From: CAUZSN01 sp963582345
GTDB taxonomy: Bacteria > Planctomycetota > Planctomycetia > Planctomycetales > Planctomycetaceae
DNA: 17,783 nucleotides
Assembly (NCBI GenBank): GCA_963582345.1
Contig: CAUZSN010000057.1
Coordinates: 1 to 17,783 of the forward strand
Direction: 5' to 3'
Below, piece by piece: positions 1-7,504 of this stretch (positions are counted from its first letter, which is position 1; the number at the start of each line of letters is the position of its first letter). A model generated the notes under the pieces. That model saw only the letters and a program-made list of their open reading frames with translations. It was not told where the DNA came from and did not search any database. A program made the translations under genes and the position numbers.

Positions 1-237
1 CAGATTGACATGCTGAAAGTCGCCGTCGATTTGAACGCCGTGCCACCCGTCGGACTGACCGGCATCGATGCCACTGATAATGCCGTTGAAAGAAACGGAG
101 TGATCTGCTACGGGGGCATTAGCATCGGTGGGAGGAAAATGAAAATTCACAAAGCCGCGCTGGAAAAACTGTTCCAGACGAACAATTGTATGCTCGACAC
201 TACGACAATCTACGAGCTCGGGCAAACAATTTCTTAA
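1..237 (+). CDS. Methylene-tetrahydromethanopterin dehydrogenase (MtdA/B/C family), C-terminal fragment
   Basis: This is the last 78 codons of a gene that enters from the left edge; the frame is open from base 1, so the internal ATG at 10 is not the start. The visible part carries the family hallmarks: 'DLNAVPPVG' near its start, then 'GIDATDNAVERNGV', 'YGGISIGGRKMKIHK' and a tail ending in 'IYELG'. Enzymes of this family oxidise methylene-H4MPT to methenyl-H4MPT with NAD(P)+ in the cytoplasm, a step of formaldehyde oxidation. Planctomycetes are known to carry H4MPT-linked C1 genes and a distinct MtdC-type enzyme. Which subtype this is cannot be decided from the fragment. The stop is TAA at 235-237 and the next gene, on the same strand, starts about 150 bp later. 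Confidence 0.85.
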   Translation, partial: QIDMLKVAVDLNAVPPVGLTGIDATDNAVERNGVICYGGISIGGRKMKIHKAALEKLFQTNNCMLDTTTIYELGQTIS

Positions 238-303
238 TCACTTTAACTTGTCGATTCTACCAGATCGAGCCCAATTGTGGCGAAGTAATCTTGCCCCGTT
301 TCG

Positions 304-340
304 GCGAATCAGCTATTCGTACGTCCCCTTCCCAAAGGGG
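304..340 (+). terminator. Two small hairpins after the C1 dehydrogenase gene (weak terminator candidate)
   Basis: CGAAT/ATTCG pair around a 5-nt loop (304-318). Then CCCCTT (325-330) pairs perfectly with AAGGGG (335-340) around the loop CCCA. No uridine run follows (the next bases are TTGGC), so intrinsic termination is only a possibility. The remainder of 238-389 shows no gene. Confidence 0.25.
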
Positions 341-389
341 TTGGCAATTCCGAGGCATTCGCCGTCATTAACATCGGAAAGCAATCGCC

Positions 390-3119
390 ATGATCGATGT
401 CGTTGGCGACGTCCTGCGCGCAGATGCTGGATCGCAATCACTCCCATTTGGCTCACGTAACTTGAAAATTACAGTCTTGACCTTTGGTGTCACTACTCTG
501 ATTCTTCTAACTTGTTGCCACTCAACGACTACGGCCCGAGCTCAATCGTCAAATTCCTTTGGTGACTGGCTAAATCAGGGTGCCAATCGGCCACAAGTAC
601 TGCAAGAAACCGCGCAGGTCAATGAGCATCAAGCTCAGGGGCTTCAAGAACTACCGCCGTTTTTTGACGAAACACCGCAACTGGTTAACGTCGGACCATT
701 GACGGATGACTCACTCGCGGACGTGCTCGTCGAGGGCAATCTGACAATCGAGACTGCTGCGATCAAGAAACTTATTAGCATTCAACCTGGCCGACCTGCT
801 TCGTCACTACAAATCAAAAAAGACCTGAGCAAGCTGTACGAAACCAAATGGTTCGTCAGTGTTGAACCTCGGTATCGCCGCACGCCACAAGGACTGGTCC
901 TGATATACTCCGTCGTCGAACGTCCAATGATTAAACGCGTCGAGTATCGCGGCAACAAGAGAATCAAAACCAAAAAGCTGGAAGCGCTGACCAACTTGAA
1001 AGCGGGTAGTCCATATGACGTCAGCGCAAATCGCGAATCAGCGCGGCGCATTGAAGGCCTTTACCGCGAGAAGGGGTTTCCTGATGCGAAAGTCACACTG
1101 TTGAAAGGTAACACTCGCAGTGACAGAAAGGTTGTCTTCGCAATTGAAGAGGGCAAGAAGGTCGCCGTAACGCGGGTGAAGTTTACTGGGAACAAGTTTG
1201 TTAAAGGCCCGCTGCTCCGTACAAAGCTCAGGACAAAGGTCGCCATTCTGGGTTTACTTGGCGGAAAATTCGACCCGATTACTATCAAAGACGACCTTGC
1301 ATCGTTGAAACAATACTACCACGGACTCGGATTCTTCGATGTTAAAGTTGAAGCGAAAGTGACCAAGTCGACCGAACGTTTCAACATAATGCGGCGTGAC
1401 GACACCAATGTACAGATCCAATACTTGATCGACGAAGGCGTTCGTTACAAGTTGCGAAAACTTGAACTTGAAGGCAATCAGGTCTTCACAGAAGAGGAGC
1501 TACGAAACGACTTGAAGCTGGCGTCTGGCGAATATTTTAGTGCCCGACTGTTGAACCAGGACGTCGACGTAATGCAGGACAAATACGGGCATCTGGGCCG
1601 ACCGTTTGCAAAGGTCGACGCTGTGCCGCGTTTCTTGGAAGAACCAGGGGCAGTCGATTTAACATATCGTATCGACGAAGACCATGTCTATCGCATTCGC
1701 CGCATCAACGTGCACATTCGGGGCGACAATCCTCATACCCGGGAGACGGTCGTCTTGAACCGCATCCTGATTAGTCCCGGTGATTTAGCAGATCCCAAAT
1801 TGATCAAACGAAGTGAAGGTAAATTGCAGGGCTACATCTTCGAGCGGGGGACTGCCAATGGGCCTCGAGTTCAAATCTCGCCCGTCCCAAACAACAGCAA
1901 ACGGATTGCGGAACGTGTCATCCGCGGCCAAAGCGACACGCTTCCGTTGGATCGTCCACCCAATTACATCCAGGAAAACAATCCGTTTGGTGATCCGTTC
2001 GGTCGAGCGTTGAGTCAACCGCCAGGATATTTGGGGCCGCCTTACGAAGAACTAGACGTTGACGTCTACGCCACCGAAGCTCGAACTGGACGACTAATGT
2101 TTGGCGTCGGCGTGAACAGTGATGCCGGAATCGTCGGTTCAGTGATTCTGGAAGAGAACAATTTTGACATATTACGATTTCCGCAAAGCTTCACCGACCT
2201 CGGAAACGGCGAGGCATGGCGTGGAAACGGGCAACGATTTCGCCTGGAGGCGATTCCTGGCGACATTGTCAGTCGCTACCTTGTTAGTTGGTCAGACCCG
2301 TACTTTCTCGACACAGACTATAGCCTTGGCGTCAGCGGATTTTACTACAATCGTTTCATGCCCAATTGGGACGAGCAACGATTGGGCGGCCGCTTCAGCG
2401 TCGGCAAACTGATCACAAAGGAATGGTCCGTGTCCGGCGCAATCCGTATAGAATCGGTGGACTTAGACAACCCTGATTTCCCCACGCCGCTACTGTTAAG
2501 TCAGTCCCTGGGAAGTAATTCCTTTCAGTCGATTCGCCTTTCCGTCACACACGACACACGCGACACTCCGTTTCTTCCCAGTGATGGACACCTTATCCAG
2601 GCGAGTTTCGAACAGGCCTTCGGGGACTTTGTCTATCCACGATATGAAGGCGATGCCCGGCAATACTTCACGACTTACTGTCGGCCCGACGGTGGCGGCC
2701 AGCACGTCTTGTCGCTGCGGCTTCGAATGGGGTGGACCGGTTCGGAAACGCCAATCTTCGAAAGATACTATGCCGGAGGCTACCAATCATTTCGTGGATT
2801 CGCTTTCCGTGGCATCAGTCCGTTGGGCGCAGGCACTTCTGTTCGCGTTGGCGGTCGCTGGATGTTTCTCGGTGGACTCCAATACACGATACCAGTCACG
2901 GCCGATGAAACGATCTCGGTCGTCGGATTCACTGATTTTGGCACAATTGAAAATGAGGCGAATTTCGACGACTTCCGCGCCACTGTCGGTGCCGGTTTGC
3001 GTTTGACGGTTCCTGCCATGGGACCAGTTCCGATTGCCCTCGATTGGGCCATCCCAGTCGTCGATCAAAGTTTTGACGACCGTCGACTGTTCAGCTTCTA
3101 CATCGGACTGACTCGATGA
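390..3119 (+). CDS. bamA: Outer membrane protein assembly factor BamA (Omp85, POTRA domains plus beta-barrel)
   Basis: BamA inserts beta-barrel proteins into the outer membrane. At 909 aa it is somewhat longer than E. coli BamA (810 aa). A hydrophobic signal segment lies at about residues 26-42, with likely cleavage after 'TARA' (residue 51). About five POTRA-like repeats follow (roughly 110-178, 180-255, 257-350, 354-432, 435-500), each with 'V.G N' type strands such as 'VEYRGNKRIKTKKL' and 'LELEGNQVFTEEEL'. The 16-strand barrel starts near 555 ('GVGVNSDAGIVGSV') and contains the conserved loop-6 motif R802-G803-F804 in 'SFRGFAFRG'. The ATG at 390 has a GGAAAG eight bases upstream, but gives a 24-residue extension before the signal segment; an in-frame TTG at 462 would give a conventional signal peptide. 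The last residue is Arg, not the usual aromatic. No skp-like or lpx genes are adjacent. Confidence 0.92.
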   Translation: MIDVVGDVLRADAGSQSLPFGSRNLKITVLTFGVTTLILLTCCHSTTTARAQSSNSFGDWLNQGANRPQVLQETAQVNEHQAQGLQELPPFFDETPQLVNVGPLTDDSLADVLVEGNLTIETAAIKKLISIQPGRPASSLQIKKDLSKLYETKWFVSVEPRYRRTPQGLVLIYSVVERPMIKRVEYRGNKRIKTKKLEALTNLKAGSPYDVSANRESARRIEGLYREKGFPDAKVTLLKGNTRSDRKVVFAIEEGKKVAVTRVKFTGNKFVKGPLLRTKLRTKVAILGLLGGKFDPITIKDDLASLKQYYHGLGFFDVKVEAKVTKSTERFNIMRRDDTNVQIQYLIDEGVRYKLRKLELEGNQVFTEEELRNDLKLASGEYFSARLLNQDVDVMQDKYGHLGRPFAKVDAVPRFLEEPGAVDLTYRIDEDHVYRIRRINVHIRGDNPHTRETVVLNRILISPGDLADPKLIKRSEGKLQGYIFERGTANGPRVQISPVPNNSKRIAERVIRGQSDTLPLDRPPNYIQENNPFGDPFGRALSQPPGYLGPPYEELDVDVYATEARTGRLMFGVGVNSDAGIVGSVILEENNFDILRFPQSFTDLGNGEAWRGNGQRFRLEAIPGDIVSRYLVSWSDPYFLDTDYSLGVSGFYYNRFMPNWDEQRLGGRFSVGKLITKEWSVSGAIRIESVDLDNPDFPTPLLLSQSLGSNSFQSIRLSVTHDTRDTPFLPSDGHLIQASFEQAFGDFVYPRYEGDARQYFTTYCRPDGGGQHVLSLRLRMGWTGSETPIFERYYAGGYQSFRGFAFRGISPLGAGTSVRVGGRWMFLGGLQYTIPVTADETISVVGFTDFGTIENEANFDDFRATVGAGLRLTVPAMGPVPIALDWAIPVVDQSFDDRRLFSFYIGLTR

Positions 3120-3464
3120 TGACAGGATAAAACCGGCTGATTATCCTTGAATCAGTCGAGGTCAAAATTCCAGATCTGTCGAAAGTCGCGCCAAACAAAA
3201 CGATCATGAAATGTAAAAAATCTAAGAAAGATTTAACGCAACAATTTCAATCGAATGATTGTCACAGTCGATCCTGTTTAACGCCTGTATTTCATGGGAC
3301 TTAGCGATTCGCGTCACCTGGTGACAAGCCCCGTTGACACGCTTGTCCGGCCCCAGTAAATTCCACCGCTCAAGCCCGTAGAAAATCGATCAAGTTTCTA
3401 AACTTTTCATCCTTGAAATCTTGTGGTCCGAGTCAATCGGTTGCGTTGTCACGGAGGACATCGA
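3120..3464. other. Intergenic region bamA / amidase with several inverted repeats
   Basis: No gene is supported here. Three paired structures are visible. At 3125-3157 are two mutually exclusive hairpins sharing TTATCC: GGATAA/TTATCC, or an 8-bp GGCTGATT/AATCAGTC stem with one G-T pair and a 7-nt loop. AAATCT/AGATTT with a 5-nt loop lies at 3218-3234. The perfect palindrome GTCACC-T-GGTGAC lies at 3313-3325. The first may mark the end of the bamA transcript; none is followed by a T run. Confidence 0.4.
3334..3362 (+). promoter_or_regulatory. Candidate sigma-70-type promoter for the amidase unit
   Basis: A perfect -35 hexamer TTGACA (3334-3339) is separated by exactly 17 bases from TAAATT (3357-3362), which matches 4 of 6 positions of TATAAT. 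It sits about 100 bases upstream of the amidase start, on the correct strand, and eight bases downstream of the 13-bp palindrome at 3313-3325. Planctomycete promoter consensus is less well defined, so this is an inference from the general bacterial pattern. Confidence 0.4.
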
Positions 3465-4187
3465 GTGCCAGCAAAGGGTTTCGTAATGCTTTGTTTTGTG
3501 GCAATTCCCGGAATCTGGACGTCGGGCTGCTTTCGGTCACAGGCCCTTCCAGCGACAAATTCGATCGGTCGCTTGCCAGGATGGGCGGACCAAAACGGAA
3601 TATTTCATGACTCGATTCCGGCAATACCGTCGTTGCCGACACGACCGCCTCAAGGAAAGGGCAACTCCGAAGAACCTTCTGTCACGAAACGACATTGGTC
3701 CCATATCGTGATTCACCATACCGCGTCCACAAACGGCAGCGTGGATAGCATTCATAAATCTCATTTACAGCGCAAAGACAGCGTCGGCAACCCCTGGCTA
3801 GGAATTGGCTACCACTTCGTCATTGGCAACGGAAATGGAATGGGCGACGGAGAAGTGCAACCAACGTTCCGCTGGGATGAACAGATACATGGCGCACATG
3901 CGGGTATACGGGAATACAATCAGCATGGTATTGGCATCGTATTGGTCGGAAATTTTGACTACGGACCGCCGTCAGTAGCTCAAATGGCAGCTGTCCAGCG
4001 ACTAGTCGAGAATTTGGCGACGGATTACTCGATCAGCAACGACCGTATTGTTGGTCATGGCGACGTAAAAGATACAAACTGCCCTGGTAGGTATTTCCCC
4101 TTGGATGATATCAAACGAAGCTTGACCCACACGTCGTTGAGCCGGAACGAGTCTAATCCGTCTTTCGTTTTTCCGGTCGCTTATTGA
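3465..4187 (+). CDS. Zinc-dependent N-acetylmuramoyl-L-alanine amidase / PGRP-like (Amidase_2), probable lipoprotein
   Basis: Amidase_2/PGRP enzymes cleave the bond between N-acetylmuramic acid and L-alanine in peptidoglycan or its fragments. The domain spans about residues 78-212. The three zinc ligands expected from T7 lysozyme are all present: H84 in 'IHHTA', H198 in 'GHGDV' and C206 in 'TNCPG', with H and C eight apart as in T7. 'GAHAG' and 'GIGIVLVGNFD' are also typical. I choose the GTG at 3465 because GGAGG (3453-3457) lies seven bases upstream; it gives 240 aa starting 'MPAKGFVMLCFVAIPGIW', a hydrophobic segment followed by 'TSGC' (C22), a near-lipobox with Thr at -3. The frame is open back to a GTG at 3423, and an ATG at 3486 is also possible. 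The next gene follows almost without gap, which suggests co-expression. Planctomycetes do have peptidoglycan, so recycling or remodelling is plausible. Confidence 0.85.
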   Translation: MPAKGFVMLCFVAIPGIWTSGCFRSQALPATNSIGRLPGWADQNGIFHDSIPAIPSLPTRPPQGKGNSEEPSVTKRHWSHIVIHHTASTNGSVDSIHKSHLQRKDSVGNPWLGIGYHFVIGNGNGMGDGEVQPTFRWDEQIHGAHAGIREYNQHGIGIVLVGNFDYGPPSVAQMAAVQRLVENLATDYSISNDRIVGHGDVKDTNCPGRYFPLDDIKRSLTHTSLSRNESNPSFVFPVAY

Positions 4188-4198
4188 AAGTCAGAACA

Positions 4199-5002
4199 AT
4201 GACATCCAATTCTTCGAAAAATGTCTGGCCCAACCGTTTGAATCAAATGCAACCACTACAAGTGGACGACGTGATGATCCGCATTGATCGATATTGTGAT
4301 TCAAGGGGACTCGAATATCCCAAAAAGGATGGTGCGACAGATCGTCCCGCCGAACAAGTCTTGTTGTCTGACGACACGCCGACCTTTATCCCTGAGAATT
4401 ATGAGCCGAAATACGCGTATCCGTTAATCGTCTGGCTGAGCCAACCGGGACAGCCAAACCAGGAATCCCTGGATCTGATGCCGCGAATCAGTACACGGAA
4501 TTATTTTGCTCTTTCTCTATCGGGACTACCCACGAGTCCTACCCAATCTGATGGAACTTTACAGGACGAACAACTCATCCGGATCGAGCAGGAACTCTTC
4601 GATAAAGTCTGTCTGCTGCGCCGCACGTTTCACGTGCATAGCGAACGTATCTATTTGGCGGGAATTGATGACCAGGCGACGCAAGCCATCCAACTGGTTC
4701 TGAATCGCCCGGAATGGTTCGACGGCGCCCTTTTGCTCGGCGCACGATTCCCCAATACACGCAATCCACTGGCCCGTTTTCGCGAGCTATCCGGAAAGAG
4801 AATCCTAATAGGAGCAGGCCTGCGAGACTCGCGGATTGCCATCGCAGATGTTGTCAAGACTGGTCGCTTGTTGCATGCTGCAGGATTAGAAGTTTCGACT
4901 AGAATATACGACGCGGGCCCGGAAATCACGCCAAACATGCTAACTGATATCGACCACTGGCTGATGCAAGGACTCTACGAAGGTCGAGAGTTGAGGGTGT
5001 AG
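4199..5002 (+). CDS. Esterase/phospholipase-like alpha/beta-hydrolase-fold protein lacking catalytic residues
   Basis: The layout is that of the phospholipase/carboxylesterase (dienelactone-hydrolase-like) family: a strand 'YPLIVWL', a helix ending 'RNYFALSLSG', the elbow strand 'RIYLAGIDDQA', 'KRILIGAGLRDSRI' and the C-terminal 'YDAGPEITPNMLTDIDHWLM'. In active members the elbow reads G-x-S-x-G, the strand after the first sheet carries HG, and the last block carries G-H-E. Here these positions are D157 in 'GIDDQ', 'SQ' after 'VWL', and P241 in 'AGPEIT'; only the Asp in 'LRDS' remains. I therefore infer a pseudo-hydrolase with a binding or structural role, not an esterase. There is no signal peptide. 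The ATG at 4199 follows the amidase stop by 11 bases; a TTG at 4184 overlapping that stop (TTGA) would add five residues. Tight spacing implies an operon with the amidase. Confidence 0.7.
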   Translation: MTSNSSKNVWPNRLNQMQPLQVDDVMIRIDRYCDSRGLEYPKKDGATDRPAEQVLLSDDTPTFIPENYEPKYAYPLIVWLSQPGQPNQESLDLMPRISTRNYFALSLSGLPTSPTQSDGTLQDEQLIRIEQELFDKVCLLRRTFHVHSERIYLAGIDDQATQAIQLVLNRPEWFDGALLLGARFPNTRNPLARFRELSGKRILIGAGLRDSRIAIADVVKTGRLLHAAGLEVSTRIYDAGPEITPNMLTDIDHWLMQGLYEGRELRV

Positions 5003-5014
5003 AGTCGCAAGAGT

Positions 5015-5040
5015 ACAGATTTGATGGCTCAGAAATCTGT
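5015..5040. terminator. Hairpin between convergent genes (bidirectional terminator candidate)
   Basis: ACAGATTT (5015-5022) pairs perfectly with AAATCTGT (5033-5040) across a 10-nt loop. It lies in the 81-bp gap between the stop codons of the plus-strand hydrolase-like gene and the minus-strand FG-GAP gene. The bases after it on the plus strand include ATTTTCTGCCTTT, only moderately T-rich, so termination is plausible rather than certain. Confidence 0.45.
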
Positions 5041-5083
5041 GTTCGGATTTTCTGCCTTTAAGATCTCGACCCCTTATCTGTCT

Positions 5084-7438
5084 TCATTTTCCATCGTCCT
5101 GCGGGAATAATAAAATGCGATCGTGTGTTAACAGGATCAAGTCATCGCGGCCATCGTGAGTCACGTCAGCGACTACTGCTTCCCGCGGTTCAGTGCCCCC
5201 GATGTCGCCTTTCCTGAAATTTTTCTCTTCGAACACCTTGAATTTCAGCACATGCTGCAGCCGTGCAGAACGCGACTCGTCGCCCACGAAAAATTTCAAG
5301 ACCTCGACGCATTGCGAGCGAGTGTCAATGACCGCCAAGTCCGTTTGACCGTCGCCATTCAAATCGCCGGCGACGACGTCAGCGAAGAACATTTTTTCCA
5401 ATTTACTCTCAAATGAAGCGATCTCCTTCAGGGACGGATCGGTCCGACCAGCATATAAGACAGCGAATTCAGAATTTCCGAACAATAACAGGTCGTCCTG
5501 GCCGTCGTTATTCAGATCGGCAACGTGAGTGGACTTGTGGGTAAACGAGCCGGTATCGACTTCTCGCCATGGTTGAAACAGGTCGCCATCGCGGCGCAGC
5601 ACTCGTAGTCGTTTAACTCCAGAATCTATCAGCACAATTTCGTTGCCCGGTCGACCGTCCAGATTTATGGTCGCCGCGCCGACGATTTTCGCGTTTGATT
5701 CCACGACGTTATATTGATCGACGACCTGCCACTGGCCACTTGGCCCCAGTTGAATATTGCGAGCAAATTTTTTCTGGGCAACAAGTATCACTGGCTCGTC
5801 CAACTCTCCCAGAAATACTGCTCCGGCAGCAACCCCACCTAGTTGGATTCCTCCCTTCGTATCGACCTCTGATGGCACACCATCGTCACCCGTAGTCAGT
5901 AAATGCGGAGACCGACCAGTAGCCAAGAAGATAAGAAAATCCGGGCGTTTGTCATTGTTTACATCCAGTTGGACCAACCGCTGAGGAGTACTCCGCAACT
6001 TGAGCACCACCGATGGCACGTTGCCGAATGGCTGCGATTTCCATCCGTCAGACTCCAGTTTCAAAGCCCGCAACGTGAATTTTGATTCACGGTCAACGTA
6101 TTTTCGCGAAATGTACACAACCTCCTTTCGACCGTCGGCGTTGATATCGGCGAGCTCCAAAGCAACGGGTTCGTGTTCGACTGGCAAAGTCTGTGGAAAG
6201 GTCAACCGTCCATTACGCATGCGACTAAGACCTAGTGTCTTTTCACGCGTGCTCAAAATAACCACTTCGGCCAGTTTGTCACCATCAAGGTCATCCACGC
6301 AAACCTGTGCTGATCCGTCAAATCCCGGACACGTGCGGCCTAAGTCCAGAGCCACGCCTTCTTTTTGCTTAAAGACAATCATTCGGGCCGCATCTGGATC
6401 GGTCACGACGACGTCGATCAGCCCGTCGCCGTCCAAGTCACCGGTCGCCAAGTCCCGGTTCCGTCCCGAACCTTGACGGCCGAATCCAAACTGGATCAGC
6501 CGACTGGCCAATTGCCCTGCCTTGGCAACCGGTCGCTGCAATCGATGAACTTTGACTCGTCCGGTTTCTGATTCGATACTCAAAATTTCGTCGCCCGGCT
6601 TACCATCGATGTCAAACAAAGTCACTGACCTGGGCCGGTTTAACTCGAAACGCAGTTCTGGCCCCAAATCACCGTCGTTGCGTTGTAGCCGGGCGCATAA
6701 CGTGCGGTTCGCTCCATCGTAGGCCAAATAACACAGATCGTTGTATCCATCACCGTCCAGATCGGTAATTTGCGCCAAACTGAGTTTGTCTGATGTGTTC
6801 ATCAAACGATCCGGCAACGACAGCTTGCCGTCAGCTTGCTGGTGAAGGACGTACGTTTCGCTCTTACCCAAAACCACCAGGTCGTCTTTACCGTCGTTGT
6901 TCAAGTCGCCGGCAACCGTGGTCCAGCCTACCGGCTGCACGTCTGGAAGTCGAAAACTGACTCGTTCGGTCCAATCGCCTACTTGCGGCTGGTACCGGAC
7001 GACAAGTCGATCAGGAACGCCGAAGAAGGCGATATCGGTGCGTCCGTCACCGTTAAAATCGCCGGTGGTCATCGAGGTAATACGCTTGTTTACAGAAATT
7101 TTTCGATGCTCAAATCGCCAGTCGCTGCCAATGATGTTGACCGTTGCCGGATCTGACTTTTCCTTCGGTGTGCTGCGTCGTTGTTGGAGTAAATCAATCC
7201 GGCTGTGGCCATTATCGATCAGGATCAAATCGTTTAGACCATCGGAATTCAGGTCGCCGACCAGCATGTTCGCCGAACGCCGTTGAAGTTTGAAAAGTTC
7301 TAGCTCTTTAAAACCATAGTATTGCGACAGTTCGACCTGATCTTTGTCCTCCGCGATAGCTTTCGGCAAACTGATCGCAGCGAACAACATTAGAACGCTG
7401 GACGCAATGGCGACGAACCAAAAGAGACGAACAGCCAT
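5084..7438 (-). CDS. Secreted FG-GAP/VCBS repeat protein, 14 repeats (beta-propeller)
   Basis: 784 aa with a clear signal peptide (hydrophobic residues 5-24, cleavage after 'AIA' at 29). The mature part is built of calcium-loop repeats of the form D-x-[DN]-x-D-G-x-x-D followed by a hydrophobic strand. Loops begin at about residues 62, 127, 178, 226, 276, 334, 383, 431, 492, 545, 592, 641, 692 and 758, spaced roughly 50-65 residues. Thirteen are recognisable; the one near 545 ('GELDEPVILVA') has lost the metal loop, and those at 276 and 592 have a 'DG[KR]PG[DN]E' variant. Fourteen blades would fit two seven-bladed propellers like those of integrin alpha chains. There is no membrane anchor or catalytic domain, so I cannot assign a ligand. 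GGAG lies eight bases before the ATG. The gene follows sppA by about 66 bp on the same strand, suggesting one transcript. Confidence 0.9.
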   Translation of the reverse strand: MAVRLFWFVAIASSVLMLFAAISLPKAIAEDKDQVELSQYYGFKELELFKLQRRSANMLVGDLNSDGLNDLILIDNGHSRIDLLQQRRSTPKEKSDPATVNIIGSDWRFEHRKISVNKRITSMTTGDFNGDGRTDIAFFGVPDRLVVRYQPQVGDWTERVSFRLPDVQPVGWTTVAGDLNNDGKDDLVVLGKSETYVLHQQADGKLSLPDRLMNTSDKLSLAQITDLDGDGYNDLCYLAYDGANRTLCARLQRNDGDLGPELRFELNRPRSVTLFDIDGKPGDEILSIESETGRVKVHRLQRPVAKAGQLASRLIQFGFGRQGSGRNRDLATGDLDGDGLIDVVVTDPDAARMIVFKQKEGVALDLGRTCPGFDGSAQVCVDDLDGDKLAEVVILSTREKTLGLSRMRNGRLTFPQTLPVEHEPVALELADINADGRKEVVYISRKYVDRESKFTLRALKLESDGWKSQPFGNVPSVVLKLRSTPQRLVQLDVNNDKRPDFLIFLATGRSPHLLTTGDDGVPSEVDTKGGIQLGGVAAGAVFLGELDEPVILVAQKKFARNIQLGPSGQWQVVDQYNVVESNAKIVGAATINLDGRPGNEIVLIDSGVKRLRVLRRDGDLFQPWREVDTGSFTHKSTHVADLNNDGQDDLLLFGNSEFAVLYAGRTDPSLKEIASFESKLEKMFFADVVAGDLNGDGQTDLAVIDTRSQCVEVLKFFVGDESRSARLQHVLKFKVFEEKNFRKGDIGGTEPREAVVADVTHDGRDDLILLTHDRILLFPQDDGK

Positions 7439-7504
7439 ACGTCTATCTCCAGTCTTCGGGTGGGGCGGTCGACGCCTAGCTAACGCGGATTTCGGCCGCG
7501 CTGT

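Noticed and set aside
507..524. Possible lipobox 'LLTCC' in the BamA signal region
   Set aside because: Thr at -1 is not accepted by the lipobox rule, BamA proteins are not lipoproteins, and a normal 'ARA' cleavage site follows.
3206..3304. 32-codon plus-strand frame beginning 'MKCKKSKKDL' between bamA and the amidase gene
   Set aside because: No SD, very short, and it overlaps hairpin-rich intergenic sequence; Lys/Cys-rich content follows from local A-rich bases.
6000..6476. 158-codon plus-strand open frame opposite the FG-GAP gene
   Set aside because: It is antisense to periodic D-x-D-G-D coding sequence, which leaves long open antisense frames; product is Ser/Arg/Pro-rich without domain features.
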